Assembly: GCA_903928055.1 (NCBI GenBank)
Contig: CAIYPG010000118.1
Location: 20,097 to 84,096, forward strand
Reading direction: 5' to 3'
From: an uncultured beta proteobacterium
Lineage (GTDB): Bacteria > Pseudomonadota > Gammaproteobacteria > Burkholderiales > SG8-39
DNA: 64,000 nt
Below are positions 24,844 to 33,604 of this stretch, piece by piece. Positions within the stretch are counted from its first letter, which is position 1; every line of letters begins with the position of its first letter. The notes below the pieces were generated by a model. The model made no database searches, was not told the origin of the DNA, and worked only from the letters and a program-made list of their open reading frames with translations. The position numbers and the translations under genes are program-made.

Positions 24844-25659
24844 ATGAAAATCACATTCATCGGCGGCGGCAACATGGCGCAGGCCATCATCGGCGGGCTG
24901 CGCCGCGGTGGCTTTGACGCGAAGGACATCAAGGTCGCCGACCCGATGGCCGAGACACGCGCAAAACTCGCTCGAGAATTCGACGTCGCCGCCGTGGTCA
25001 CCGCGCCCGACACCGCACCGTTCGGTGACCTCATCGTCATGGCAGTCAAGCCGCAGCAGATGCGCGAAGCGGCGCTGTCCCTCGTGCCCGGCCTCGGGCC
25101 GGAGCAGGTCGTGCTGACGATTGCCGCCGGCATACGCCTCACCGACCTGTCACGCTGGCTGGGCGGCCACGCGAAGCTGATCCGCTGCATGCCGAACACG
25201 CCGGCACTGATCGGCGCGGGAATCACCGCGGCCTATGCCACCTCCGCCGTCAGCGCCATCGAAACAGGCAATGCCGAACAGGTGCTGGCCACCATGGGCA
25301 AACTCATCTGGGTGAAATCGGAACAGTTGCTCGACCCGGTGACCGCGGTGTCCGGCAGCGGCCCGGCCTACGTGTTCTATTTCATCGAAGCGCTGGAACA
25401 GGCGGGCGTCGAACTCGGCCTCGACGCGGCGGCAGCGCGCACGCTTGCCCTGGAAACCTTCCTCGGTGCAGCGAAACTCGCCGCCGGCTCGACGGATGAC
25501 CCGGCCACGCTGCGCGCCAAGGTCACCTCCAAGGGTGGCACCACCGAAGCAGCGCTCGCCTCGCTGGAAGCGGGGCAGGTGAAGGCCGCCATCGCCAAGG
25601 CGGTGCGCGCCGCCAATGCGCGCGCCGGCGAACTGGGCGACATGTTAGGAAAAGATTAA
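24844..25659 (+). CDS. proC: Pyrroline-5-carboxylate reductase
   Basis: The 271-residue protein matches ProC throughout: Rossmann start MKITFIGGGNMAQAIIGGL, VMAVKPQQMREA, RCMPNTPALIGAGIT, the SGSGPAYVFYFIEALEQAGV domain-swap helix and SKGGTTEAALASLEAG. It makes proline from pyrroline-5-carboxylate with NAD(P)H as the last step of proline synthesis. Length is typical. It follows yggS after a family-A repeat pair and ends exactly where a 164-bp palindromic element begins. Confidence 0.95.
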   Translation: MKITFIGGGNMAQAIIGGLRRGGFDAKDIKVADPMAETRAKLAREFDVAAVVTAPDTAPFGDLIVMAVKPQQMREAALSLVPGLGPEQVVLTIAAGIRLTDLSRWLGGHAKLIRCMPNTPALIGAGITAAYATSAVSAIETGNAEQVLATMGKLIWVKSEQLLDPVTAVSGSGPAYVFYFIEALEQAGVELGLDAAAARTLALETFLGAAKLAAGSTDDPATLRAKVTSKGGTTEAALASLEAGQVKAAIAKAVRAANARAGELGDMLGKD

Positions 25660-25822
25660 GTGTCCTGTTCCGCAAACGAACTCCACATGAAATCGCGCCT
25701 TTTGCCGCCATGCGTCGTTACTCAACCTTGCCGTAGTCCCCGCTATGGCGCGGTCTCGCGCCTAGCCTGGCGGCGAAAATCATCGATTTCATTTTATGAA
25801 GCCATTTACGGAACAGGACACT
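25659..25822. repeat. 164-bp long imperfect palindrome filling the proC-yggT gap
   Basis: The ends are a perfect 14-bp inverted repeat: AGTGTCCTGTTCCG (25659-25672) and CGGAACAGGACACT (25809-25822). The symmetry continues inward for about 55 bases per arm, with ATGAAATCG facing CGATTTCAT and TTTTGCCGCCA facing TGGCGGCGAAAA. The centre (TTACTCAACCTTGCCGTAGT, then CCCCGCTATGGCGCGG) is not symmetric. The element starts at the last base of the proC stop codon and ends one base before the yggT start codon. It has the look of a small non-autonomous repeat or a structured RNA element. Confidence 0.75.
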
Positions 25823-25823
25823 G

Positions 25824-26396
25824 ATGCTCTCCCAGATCATCACGCTGATTGTCGACTCACTCGGCACGCTGCTCGTCTATCTGCTGCTGCTGCGCTTTCA
25901 CATGCAGTGGCTGCGCGCGCCGTTCCGCAATCCCGCCGGCGACATGGTCGCCGGACTCACGAACTGGTGCGTGCTGCCGGCGCGGCGCGTCGTGCCCGGA
26001 CTGTTCGGGCTGGACTTCGCCAGTCTGATGCTGGCCTTGCTGGTGCAGGCGCTGATGATGGCGATCCTGATGTCGCTGCGCGGCTACGATTTCGCCGGCG
26101 CGCCGGGCATTGCCTTCGCGGTACTGGCCGGGCTTTCGGCGGTGGAACTGATGCGCATGTCGGTGATGATCCTCATCGCCGCGGCCATCGTGCAGGCACT
26201 GCTGTCCTTCATTGCGCCTTACTCGCCGCTGGCGCCGGTGCTGGACGCGCTGACGCGGCCTTTCTACAGACCCTTTCGCCGCTTCATACCGGCGATGGGC
26301 AACATCGACCTGTCGCCGCTGTTCCTGATACTCGCCGCCGAAGTCGTGCTGATCGTGCTGGCGCAGTTGCGCAATTTCGTTGCATCGCCGTTCTAA
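25824..26396 (+). CDS. yggT: YggT family membrane protein
   Basis: A 190-residue membrane protein with two copies of the YggT module: LLVYLLLLRFHMQWLRAPFR with NWCVLPARRVVPG in the first half, and QALLSFIAPYSPLAP with ALTRPFYRPFRRFIP in the second. These N-P-ARR/RP-FRR-P patterns are diagnostic. The family is poorly understood; roles in osmotic stress and cell-shape control have been suggested in other bacteria. It keeps the usual place after proC and before yggU, though a palindromic element and a repeat cluster lie on its two sides. Confidence 0.87.
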   Translation: MLSQIITLIVDSLGTLLVYLLLLRFHMQWLRAPFRNPAGDMVAGLTNWCVLPARRVVPGLFGLDFASLMLALLVQALMMAILMSLRGYDFAGAPGIAFAVLAGLSAVELMRMSVMILIAAAIVQALLSFIAPYSPLAPVLDALTRPFYRPFRRFIPAMGNIDLSPLFLILAAEVVLIVLAQLRNFVASPF

Positions 26397-26412
26397 AGCG
26401 CCGCGCGAAACG

Positions 26413-26508
26413 TTGATTCCGTTCATGGTTCGATCCTTCGACGGGCTCAGGGCTCACCACGAACGGAATCAATCAACCACCGTTCGTCCTGAGTCTGTCG
26501 AAGGACGA
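26413..26508. repeat. Dispersed repeat family B, compound copy (copy 3)
   Basis: TTGATTCCGTTCATGGT (from 26413) pairs with ACCACGAACGGAATCAA (to 26472) around a core TCGATCCTTCGACGGGCTCA. A further partial unit, CGTTCGTCCTGAGTCTGTCG, follows at 26481. It lies between yggT and yggU. Confidence 0.85.
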
Positions 26509-26528
26509 GTTAAGTGATTTACTGATTA

Positions 26529-26819
26529 ATGGGCTGGTATCGAAAAACCGCCGACGGCTGGCTGCTGTCGCTGCATGTGCAACCCGGCGCGAAGAAGAGT
26601 TCAGCCTCCGGAATGCATGGCGATGCGCTGAAGATCCGCATCGCGGCACCACCGGTGGAGGGCAAGGCCAACGAAGCGCTGATCGCCTTTCTCGCCAGAC
26701 AGCTTGGTGTGCCGAAACGCCAGGTCAGCGTGGAGCGGGGAACTTCCTCCCGCGAAAAGACCGTGCGGGTGGCCGACGTGGAGGCCGATCCGGCCCGGCT
26801 TGAAACGCCGGAAAAATAA
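26529..26819 (+). CDS. yggU: YggU/DUF167 family protein
   Basis: The 96-residue protein is a typical DUF167 member: LSLHVQPGAKKSSASGMHGD near the N-terminus and IRIAAPPVEGKANEALIAFL, then LGVPKRQVSVERGTSSREKT. The family is small, soluble and of unknown function. It completes the yggS-proC-yggT-yggU cluster. It converges on pyrC' across AT-rich island 3. Confidence 0.88.
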   Translation: MGWYRKTADGWLLSLHVQPGAKKSSASGMHGDALKIRIAAPPVEGKANEALIAFLARQLGVPKRQVSVERGTSSREKTVRVADVEADPARLETPEK

Positions 26820-26876
26820 TCAGTTCTGATTTATAACTGATAATCGAAGAGCACTGACACTATAATTATTATCAAT
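26817..26876. other. AT-rich intergenic island 3 with inverted repeat
   Basis: Between the convergent yggU and pyrC' genes. ATCAGTT (26819-26825) and AACTGAT (26835-26841) form a stem with a 9-base AT loop, extended with one mismatch by flanking AT/AT. Thirty bases on comes ATAATTATTATCAATG, the core shared with islands 2 and 4. The stem could terminate transcripts weakly in both directions. Confidence 0.5.
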
Positions 26877-26909
26877 GCGTTCCGGCAAATCCGGCTGCCG
26901 CGGTTCCGC

Positions 26910-28205
26910 TCAGCCCTCGTATACGACCAGCCCGCCCACCAGCGTGTAGCGCACCTTGCCCGGCAGCTCGTAGCCAAGGAAGGGTGTGTTCTTGCCCTGG
27001 CTCTTCAAGGTGCCGGCACTGATGCGCTGCATCGTGTTGGCATCGAAGATGCAGAGGTCAGCGGTTTCACCTGCGGCCAGCACGCCAGCCTGGGTGCCAA
27101 CGCCGTTGCCAATAATCCGTGCCGGATTGTTCGTAACAGTGGCGAGCACCCTGGCCAGCGGCAACTTCATCTCGGTACCCCACTTCAGCGCCAGCGGCAG
27201 CAGCAGTTCCAGGCCCGTTGCACCGGGCTCGGACTCGGAGAACGGCAGTTGCTTGGCATCTTCATCCACCGGCGCATGGTCCGAACACAACGCATCGATC
27301 GTTCCGTCGGCCAGTCCCTGGCGCAATGCCGCGCGATCCCGGTCCGAACGCAGCGGTGGCACCAGGTGGCAATGCGGATCGAAGTAACCGATGTCCATTT
27401 CCGACAGGTGCGCGTGGTGGGCTGAAACGTCGCAGCTCACCGGCAGGCCCTCTGCCTTGGCCAGTCGCACCAGTTCGACGCCGCGCGCGGTGGACAGTCG
27501 CTGCAGATGGACGCGCGCGCCGGTGTCGCGCACCAGTTGCAGGATGGTGGTGAGGGCGATGATTTCGGCCGAAGCCGGGATGCCGGCGAGGCCGAGGCGC
27601 GTGGCCACCTGCCCGTCGTGCGCCACGCCATCCTTCGCGAGGAAGCCGTCCTGCGGGCGCAGCCACACCGCGAAGCCGAAGGTCGAGGCATATTGCAGCG
27701 CGCGCCACAGCACCTGGGTGTCGGCCATCAGGGCATCGGCCTGCGAGAAGGCCACGCAGCCGGCCTCCTGCAGCAGCACCATCTCGGTCAGGCGCTTGCC
27801 GGCCAGTTGCACGGTCATCGCGCCCAGCGGATGCACATGCGCGAGGTTCAGGCTGCGGGCGCGGTACTTCAACATTTCAACAAGGCCGGGCTCGTCCAGC
27901 GGCGGATCGGTATCCGGCGGACACACCAGGCTGGTGACGCCGCCGGCAACCGCGGCATGCATTTCGGTTTCCAGCGTCGCCTTGTATTCGAAGCCCGGTT
28001 CGCGCAACCGCGCCGACAGATCAACCAGGCCGGGTGCAACCACCAGGCCGGTGGCATCGATGGTGCGTTGTGCCTTGAAGTCGGCCGGCGCCGCGCCCGC
28101 CGTACCCACGGCGACAACGCGGCCGGCGGCGACATACACGTCCTGTATTGCATCGGTACCGCTTCTCGGATCGACGACGCGGCCGTTCTTGATATGAATT
28201 TTCAT
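26910..28205 (-). CDS. pyrC: Dihydroorotase-like protein PyrC', probably catalytically inactive
   Basis: The 431-residue protein has the class I dihydroorotase fold (IKNGRVVDPRSG, LVVAPGLVDL, GGVTSLVCPPDTDP), but the metal ligands are gone. The family motif D-x-H-x-H-L-R-E-P-G reads DLSARLREPG here, so both His are lost; the later HxAHxST motif reads HLQRLST; and DHAPH reads DHAPV. In Pseudomonas and relatives such an inactive PyrC' sits next to pyrB and is needed to assemble active aspartate carbamoyltransferase. The same pairing is seen here, 13 bases after pyrB, so a structural role is likely. A catalytic dihydroorotase must be elsewhere. ATG 28205 is the family-like start. Confidence 0.88.
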   Translation of the reverse strand: MKIHIKNGRVVDPRSGTDAIQDVYVAAGRVVAVGTAGAAPADFKAQRTIDATGLVVAPGLVDLSARLREPGFEYKATLETEMHAAVAGGVTSLVCPPDTDPPLDEPGLVEMLKYRARSLNLAHVHPLGAMTVQLAGKRLTEMVLLQEAGCVAFSQADALMADTQVLWRALQYASTFGFAVWLRPQDGFLAKDGVAHDGQVATRLGLAGIPASAEIIALTTILQLVRDTGARVHLQRLSTARGVELVRLAKAEGLPVSCDVSAHHAHLSEMDIGYFDPHCHLVPPLRSDRDRAALRQGLADGTIDALCSDHAPVDEDAKQLPFSESEPGATGLELLLPLALKWGTEMKLPLARVLATVTNNPARIIGNGVGTQAGVLAAGETADLCIFDANTMQRISAGTLKSQGKNTPFLGYELPGKVRYTLVGGLVVYEG

Positions 28206-28218
28206 ATTGTTCTCGGCC

Positions 28219-29172
28219 TCAGTTTCCAGCCAGGATGGACATGACTGCCATGCGCACGGCAATGCCGAACGTCACCTGCGGCAGGATCACCGAACTCGGC
28301 CCGTCAGCCACCGCCGAATCGATCTCGACGCCGCGGTTCATCGGCCCAGGGTGCATGACGATTGCGTCGGGCTTGGCCAGTGCCAGCTTCTCCGGCGTCA
28401 GCCCGTAGCTCTTGAAGAACTCCTGCGCCGAGGGCAGCAGCGGCCCGTTCATGCGCTCGTTCTGCAACCGGAGCATGGCCACGACATCGACGCCGGCCAT
28501 TCCCTTGTTCATGTCATGGAACACCTTCACGCCGAGTTGTTCCACGCCGGCGGGCAGCAGCGTCTTCGGGCCGATGACGCGCACGTCGGGCACACCCAGC
28601 GTGGTGAGGCCGTGGATCAGCGAACGGGCCACGCGCGAATGCAGCACGTCGCCGATCACCGCCACTGACAGTTGCGAGAATTCCTTCTTGTAGTGCCGGA
28701 TCGTGTACAGGTCGAGCAGGCCCTGGGTGGGATGCGCGTGGCGCCCGTCGCCGGCATTGACCACGTGCAGGTGCGGATGCGGCGTGACGTGGCGGGCGAT
28801 CTGGTAGGGCGCGCCGCTCGAGGCATGGCGCACGATGAACATGTCGGCATGCATGGCCGAGAGGTTGTCCACAGTGTCGAGCAGCGACTCGCCCTTGGAG
28901 GTGGACGAAGTGTTGATGTTGAGGTTGATGACATCCGCCGACAGGCGCTTGGCGGCGATCTCGAACGTGGTGCGCGTGCGCGTCGAGTTCTCGAAGAACA
29001 GGTTGAACACGGACTTGCCGCGCAACAGCGGCACCTTCTTCACATCGCGGTCGGTCAGGCCGACGAAGGAGTCGGCGGTGGCGAGGATGTGCAGCAGGGT
29101 TTCGCGCGGCAGGCCTTCCACCGACAGCAGGTGCTGCAGTTCACCGCGCGCGTTGAGCTGCGGGTTGTTCAT
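28219..29172 (-). CDS. pyrB: Aspartate carbamoyltransferase catalytic subunit
   Basis: A full-length 317-residue PyrB. The carbamoyl-phosphate motif [13 protein letters not shown] is intact, as are [16 protein letters not shown], the [12 protein letters not shown] site ([12 protein letters not shown]) and the C-terminal [18 protein letters not shown]. It joins carbamoyl phosphate to aspartate as the committed step of pyrimidine synthesis. It lies 3 bases after pyrR and 13 bases before pyrC'. No pyrI regulatory gene is present, consistent with the PyrB-PyrC' dodecamer type of enzyme. Confidence 0.95.
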   Translation of the reverse strand: MNNPQLNARGELQHLLSVEGLPRETLLHILATADSFVGLTDRDVKKVPLLRGKSVFNLFFENSTRTRTTFEIAAKRLSADVINLNINTSSTSKGESLLDTVDNLSAMHADMFIVRHASSGAPYQIARHVTPHPHLHVVNAGDGRHAHPTQGLLDLYTIRHYKKEFSQLSVAVIGDVLHSRVARSLIHGLTTLGVPDVRVIGPKTLLPAGVEQLGVKVFHDMNKGMAGVDVVAMLRLQNERMNGPLLPSAQEFFKSYGLTPEKLALAKPDAIVMHPGPMNRGVEIDSAVADGPSSVILPQVTFGIAVRMAVMSILAGN

Positions 29173-29175
29173 GGC

Positions 29176-29700
29176 TTATTTACGCTCCCGGTGGCGGTCG
29201 GACAGGGTGAGGGTGAAATTGCCGGTGTCGCCGCGGTCCAGCACCAGGACGTGCTCGTTCGGCACCGCAAACTCGCCGCCGCGATACTGCGCGGCGATGG
29301 GCAGTTCGCGCCCGCCGCGATCGACCAGCACCGCGAGTTCGATCTTGCCCGGACGGCCGTAATCGAACAGCTCGTTCATGGCGGCGCGCACCGTGCGGCC
29401 GGTGTGCAGCACATCGTCCACCAGCAGCACATGGCGCCCTTGCACGTCGAAGGGTACCTGCGAGGGTTTGACGTTGCGCGACAGGCCGGTCTGGTCGAAG
29501 TCATCGCGGTAAAAGGAGATGTCGAGTACGCCCAGCGGCTGCTGTATGCCCAGTTCGCGGTGCAGGCGCTCGGCCAGCCACGCGCCACCGGTCATGATGC
29601 CGATGACGCCGGTGTCGGGCGTGACCTGCGGGCGCACCTGGCGCAGCAGTTCCGCGTACAGCTTTTCGGCATCGGGAAGGGTGGTCATGTGCGCAATCAT
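29176..29700 (-). CDS. pyrR: PyrR bifunctional regulator/uracil phosphoribosyltransferase
   Basis: The 174-residue protein has the phosphoribosyltransferase fold: GVIGIMTGGAWLAERLHREL, LDISFYRDDFDQTGL and the PRPP motif VLLVDDVLHTGRTVRAAMNE. In Gram-positive bacteria PyrR is an RNA-binding attenuator; in proteobacteria it mostly serves as an enzyme or regulator of uncertain mode. I see no attenuator in the 3-base gap to pyrB. The start ATG overlaps the ruvX stop as ATGA, a sign of translational coupling, which favours this start over the Met four codons later. Confidence 0.9.
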   Translation of the reverse strand: MIAHMTTLPDAEKLYAELLRQVRPQVTPDTGVIGIMTGGAWLAERLHRELGIQQPLGVLDISFYRDDFDQTGLSRNVKPSQVPFDVQGRHVLLVDDVLHTGRTVRAAMNELFDYGRPGKIELAVLVDRGGRELPIAAQYRGGEFAVPNEHVLVLDRGDTGNFTLTLSDRHRERK

Positions 29701-30185
29701 GTTCGACTTCCGTCCAGATAGTCCTGCAGGATGATCTGCGCCGCCAGCGCATGGGATTCATGCTTGTGCTCGCGGCCGCCACGGCCGCGCTCGCGCAACA
29801 GGTCTTCGGCGGCTGCCGACGACAGCCGCTCGTCGGCAAATTCCACCGGCAGGCCGAAGCGGCCCTCGAGCTGGCGCGCGAAGCGCCGGGCACGGCGCGT
29901 CATGTCGTGTTCACTGCCATCCATGGCAAGCGGCAGCCCCACGACCAACCGGGCCGGACGCCATTCGCCGATCAGGGCCTCGATGCGGGAGAAACGTTCA
30001 GCGTTCGCCTCGGCGGCGATGTGCTCAAGCGCGTGGGCGAGGCCGGTATCGGCATCACCGACGGCCACGCCGATATGCTTTTCGCCGAAATCGAAGGCAA
30101 GCAACGCGGAAGAGGACGGCGGAAGATTCACTGAGGTCACCCGTACACCCGGGCGCTGATCCGCATGGAGGCCGGGCTCATGCAT
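29697..30185 (-). CDS. ruvX: Holliday junction resolvase-like RuvX (YqgF)
   Basis: A 162-residue RNase H-fold protein: [20 protein letters not shown] with the catalytic Asp, [35 protein letters not shown] with the Glu, and [14 protein letters not shown] with the last acidic residue. YqgF family members act in 16S rRNA 5'-end maturation and perhaps junction resolution. ATG 30185 overlaps the end of yqgE in ATGCATGA and is chosen for coupling; a GTG about 15 residues later would give a more typical length. It overlaps pyrR downstream by four bases. Confidence 0.9.
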   Translation of the reverse strand: MHEPGLHADQRPGVRVTSVNLPPSSSALLAFDFGEKHIGVAVGDADTGLAHALEHIAAEANAERFSRIEALIGEWRPARLVVGLPLAMDGSEHDMTRRARRFARQLEGRFGLPVEFADERLSSAAAEDLLRERGRGGREHKHESHALAAQIILQDYLDGSRT

Positions 30186-30738
30186 GCCCCGCCTCATCGG
30201 ACAGCGAGGCGTAATCCACGCCCAGCAAACCCATGGCCGCCGGCAGTCGCGCCTCGGCGGGCAGGTCGAACAGGATGGCGTCCTTCGCCTCGACCGTGAG
30301 CCAGGCGTTCTGCTTCAGCTCGCTCTCCAGTTGCCCCGCACCCCAGCCCGAGTAACCCAGGCTCACCAGGAATTTCTCCGGCCCGCCACCCTGGCCGATC
30401 GCCTCGAGGACATCCTTGGTGGTGGTGAGGCCGACGCCCTCCTTCACCGCGAGCGTGGACTTCCAGTCGCCGACGGGGTTGTGCAGCACGAAGCCACAAT
30501 CGGTCTGCACCGGTCCGCCGAAATACACCGCGGCCTTGCCGACCTGCTCGGAATCCAGCAACAGGTTGAGGCGGTCGAACAGTGCCGCGAGCGTCAGGTC
30601 GATGGGACGATTGACCACCACGCCCAATGCGCCATCGGCGCTGTGCTCGCAGATATAGGTCAGGGTACGGGAGAAATTCGGATCAGCCATGCCGGGCATG
30701 GCGATCAGGAAGTGGTTGGTGAGATTGACTTGGGCCAC
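30178..30738 (-). CDS. yqgE: YqgE/AlgH family protein
   Basis: The 186-residue protein matches YqgE/Alg[53 protein letters not shown] and [18 protein letters not shown]. Family length is about 187, which supports the GTG start at 30738. The molecular role is unknown; the Pseudomonas homologue affects alginate regulation. It heads the yqgE-ruvX-pyrR-pyrB-pyrC' operon. A TACAAT box only about 8 bases upstream of the GTG hints at a very short or absent leader. It is divergent from phrB. Confidence 0.88.
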   Translation of the reverse strand: MAQVNLTNHFLIAMPGMADPNFSRTLTYICEHSADGALGVVVNRPIDLTLAALFDRLNLLLDSEQVGKAAVYFGGPVQTDCGFVLHNPVGDWKSTLAVKEGVGLTTTKDVLEAIGQGGGPEKFLVSLGYSGWGAGQLESELKQNAWLTVEAKDAILFDLPAEARLPAAMGLLGVDYASLSDEAGHA

Positions 30739-30815
30739 TGGGGCGCTATTGTAATCCGTGGTGAGCCCCCGCACAATTTGCGGCCCCGACTTTTCCCGGT
30801 TTTTTCTTCCCCGCA

Positions 30816-32288
30816 ATGTCCGACCCCGAAAGCGCCGATCCCGGCGGAATCCTCGTCTGGTTCAGGCGCGACCTGCGCTTTGTCGACCATGCCGCGCTCT
30901 GCCACGCCCTGCAGCGCAGCCGCCGGGCCGGACAGGTATGGTGTGCCTTTGTCTTCGACACCGACATCCTCGATGCGCTGCCCTCGCGCAGCGACCGCCG
31001 CGTGGAGTTCATCTGGCATTCGCTGCGGGAACTGGACGAAGTCCTCCGTGAGCAGGGCGGCGGCCTGATCGTGCGCCACGGCCGGGCTGTCACAGAAATC
31101 CCCGCACTCGCCGCTGCGCTCAAGGTCGGGGCGGTCTTTGCCAACCGCGACTATGAACCTGCGGCGGTGGCGCGCGACGCCACGGTTGCCCGGGCATTGG
31201 CCGAGGCCGACATCGACTTTGAAACCTTCAAGGACCAGGTGGTGTTCGAGCGCGACGAAGTGCTCACTGCCACGGGCACGCCGTACTCGGTATTCACGCC
31301 CTACAAGAATGCCTGGCGCAAGAAGCTGGATCCGGCCTTCCATCTCAAGCCCTACCCGGTGGAGAAATACGCCAGGGCGCTCGCAAAACCGCCGGCGGGA
31401 ATGGTGCGCATGCCCACCTTGAAAGATCTGGGCTTTGGCAAAACCAATCTGCTGGAGATTCCGATCCGGCCCGGCCTGTCGGGCGCCACGGCACTGTTCG
31501 ACGATTTTCAGGAACGCATGGCAGAATACGACCGGGCCCGCGACTTTCCCGCGCTCAAGGGACCGTCCTATCTATCGGTGCACCTGCGTTTTGGCACGAT
31601 TTCCATACGCCAGCTCGCCGCAGCGGCCGAGCGCCAGGCGGGGCGGGGCGCGGAAGTCTGGCTGTCCGAACTGGTGTGGCGCGACTTCTACTTCCAGATC
31701 CTGCACCACCATCCGCGGGTCGTGGAGCGCGCCTTCAAGCCGGAGTACGACAGCGTCGTGTTCGACAACGACCCCGCGCTGTTCGCGGCCTGGTGCGAGG
31801 GCCGCACCGGCTATCCGCTGGTGGACGCGGCCATGCGCCAGATCAACGCCACCGGCTACATGCACAACCGCCTGCGCATGGTGGCCGCCTCGTTCCTGGT
31901 GAAAGACCTGCATGTGGACTGGCGCCTGGGCGAAAAATACTTTGCCGACCAGTTGAACGACTTCGACCTGTCGGCGAACAACGGCGGCTGGCAATGGGCT
32001 GCTTCCACCGGCTGCGACGCGCAACCCTACTTCCGCATCTTCAATCCGGTGACGCAATCGCAGAAATTCGATCCGGAAGGGAAATTCATCCGGCGCTATG
32101 TGCCGGAACTGGCGAGCGTGCCGGCAAAACACATTCACGCGCCCTGGGGCATGGGTCCGCTGGAACAGCAGGCTGCCGGATGCGTGGTCGGCCGCGACTA
32201 TCCCGCGCCGGTCGTGGACCACGACAACGCCCGGCGGATCACGCTGGAGCGTTACGGAAAAGCAAAGACATCGCGCGAAGCTACTTGA
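30816..32288 (+). CDS. phrB: Deoxyribodipyrimidine photolyase
   Basis: A 490-residue class I CPD photolyase. The N-terminal antenna domain opens with [20 protein letters not shown]. The FAD-binding C-terminal domain includes [56 protein letters not shown] and the signature [20 protein letters not shown]. It repairs UV-made cyclobutane dimers with light energy. Length and motifs are complete. Its last 8 bases overlap the convergent AsmA-like gene. Confidence 0.95.
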   Translation: MSDPESADPGGILVWFRRDLRFVDHAALCHALQRSRRAGQVWCAFVFDTDILDALPSRSDRRVEFIWHSLRELDEVLREQGGGLIVRHGRAVTEIPALAAALKVGAVFANRDYEPAAVARDATVARALAEADIDFETFKDQVVFERDEVLTATGTPYSVFTPYKNAWRKKLDPAFHLKPYPVEKYARALAKPPAGMVRMPTLKDLGFGKTNLLEIPIRPGLSGATALFDDFQERMAEYDRARDFPALKGPSYLSVHLRFGTISIRQLAAAAERQAGRGAEVWLSELVWRDFYFQILHHHPRVVERAFKPEYDSVVFDNDPALFAAWCEGRTGYPLVDAAMRQINATGYMHNRLRMVAASFLVKDLHVDWRLGEKYFADQLNDFDLSANNGGWQWAASTGCDAQPYFRIFNPVTQSQKFDPEGKFIRRYVPELASVPAKHIHAPWGMGPLEQQAAGCVVGRDYPAPVVDHDNARRITLERYGKAKTSREAT

Positions 32289-33000
32289 ACAGCTTCCTGA
32301 TACTGTCGACGGCACTCCGGGTTCCGCTGCTGATGGCGCCGCCCAACCGGCTGGCCGAATTGGCTGCGCTCTTGAGCAGGGCATCCCAGATCTGTCGCGC
32401 TACATCACCGGCAGTCGCACCGTTCGTGTGTTTGCCCACGTCGCGCAGATGCAGGTCAGGCAGGCTGGAAGACAATGTCCGGCCGGCCGTGTAAGGCGTG
32501 GTGATGCTGACGTGGCCGCCGCGGATGTAGACGTCTTCGATGATGAATTTCTTCTTCGGGCCGGAGGTGTCCTGTTTGCCGCCGGTCAGACGGGCCACAT
32601 AGGCTTCGATATTCTTCTGTATGGTTTCCAGGTTGTTGCCGCTGGACAAGGTCTCATAACTGACATCCGGCGACTGGATCACCACTTCCCGGACCAGGAT
32701 CACGTCACGCGTCAGCGATGCGGGATCGACACGCAGGCTGATGACGCCGGCCTTGATCGCCGCAGGGGCGGTGAATCCCCTGGGGTTGCCGAGCATCAGA
32801 TCCCTGATTTCGCCCTGGCCGTCCACCGGGGCGAGTCTGACGGCGCCCACCCTGACCGGGACCTGCGTGATCTCCGGCCCATAGGTTTCAATGGCCGTCT
32901 TGACCAGCATGTCCATTGAACTGTAGAGCCAGACTGCCGCGGCGACAAAAGCCACGATGCTCAAGCCCAGCAGCGACAGGATGATGGTCCTGGCCTTCAT
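32281..33000 (-). CDS. AsmA-like membrane-anchored protein
   Basis: The 239-residue protein has an N-terminal signal anchor (IILSLLGLSIVAFVAAAVWL) and then a beta-rich region typical of AsmA/DUF748-like envelope proteins (ITQVPVRVGAVRLAPVDGQG, LMLGNPRGFTAPAAIKAG, LTRDVILVREVVIQSP). Such proteins face the periplasm and are thought to act in lipid or outer-membrane homeostasis. It is much shorter than full AsmA. A strong GGGGGAAAC ribosome-binding site precedes ATG 33000. A terminator separates it from cspA upstream. Confidence 0.78.
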   Translation of the reverse strand: MKARTIILSLLGLSIVAFVAAAVWLYSSMDMLVKTAIETYGPEITQVPVRVGAVRLAPVDGQGEIRDLMLGNPRGFTAPAAIKAGVISLRVDPASLTRDVILVREVVIQSPDVSYETLSSGNNLETIQKNIEAYVARLTGGKQDTSGPKKKFIIEDVYIRGGHVSITTPYTAGRTLSSSLPDLHLRDVGKHTNGATAGDVARQIWDALLKSAANSASRLGGAISSGTRSAVDSIRKLFK

Positions 33001-33042
33001 GTTTCCCCCGATCAATGAGAGGAAACATAAACCAGAACCCGC

Positions 33043-33083
33043 AAAAAAAGAAACGGCCCGCGGGTTGCCCCGGGAGCCGTTTC
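33043..33083 (-). terminator. Rho-independent terminator of cspA
   Basis: GAAACGGC and GCCGTTTC pair across a GC-rich inner region and run into seven T on the minus strand, 42 bases after the cspA stop. Confidence 0.92.
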
Positions 33084-33124
33084 AGTGTCCTTGCACAGAG
33101 GCCTCGCGGCCTCCGCAACGGGGA

Positions 33125-33328
33125 TCAGACCGCTTTCAGATTGCCGGCAGCCTGCTTGCCGCGCTCTGTCAGCACGTCGAAGCTGACGCGCTGGTTTTCA
33201 TTCAGCGTGCTCATGCCGGCCTTCTCGACCGCGCTGATATGAACGAATACGTCTTTTGCACCACCTTCGGGCTGGATGAATCCGAAACCCTTGGTGCTGT
33301 TGAACCACTTTACTGTACCGATAGCCAT
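33125..33328 (-). CDS. cspA: Cold-shock protein (CspA family)
   Basis: A 67-residue single cold-shock domain with both RNA-binding motifs: [16 protein letters not shown] (RNP1 KGFGFI) and [10 protein letters not shown] (RNP2 VFVHI). It binds single-stranded RNA and DNA. A strong AAGGAGG lies 7 bases before ATG 33328. The leader upstream is long and contains hairpins and repeated GACATTGT boxes, and a strong terminator follows, so it is a single-gene transcript. Many copies of this family exist per genome; whether this one is cold-induced is not shown. Confidence 0.94.
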   Translation of the reverse strand: MAIGTVKWFNSTKGFGFIQPEGGAKDVFVHISAVEKAGMSTLNENQRVSFDVLTERGKQAAGNLKAV

Positions 33329-33604
33329 ATTGGCCTCCTTGAGCAAACCCACCGCAGCTTTGATGACAACGCGACAGGTTCATAGTCCGCGCACAACTCG
33401 GGCGCGGTAGCGAACAACCTTAGCGTAGTGATTGACTTGGTAGGAACCAGCCGGGACCGGCTGGGTAGCTGAAGAAGACAGGCAAGACGTAGAGATTGCG
33501 GGCGGACTCTGCGCCCGCCGCGGAACAATGTCAATCGAAATTTTCGGGAGGGTTGCCCGCCCTGTCGTGCCTGATGGCGCAACAATGTCGAAACAATGTC
33601 GAAA
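33329..33604 (-). promoter_or_regulatory. cspA leader/promoter region with repeated GACATTGT boxes
   Basis: The 276-base gap upstream of cspA has no gene. On the minus strand TTCGACATTGT occurs twice in tandem (33582-33604 region) and TTGACATTGT once (33525-33534); the last contains a perfect -35 hexamer TTGACA, but no good -10 box follows. GCGGGCG/CGCCCGC (33498-33504 and 33512-33518) forms a perfect 7-bp hairpin. Long structured leaders are usual for cold-shock genes. Confidence 0.5.
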
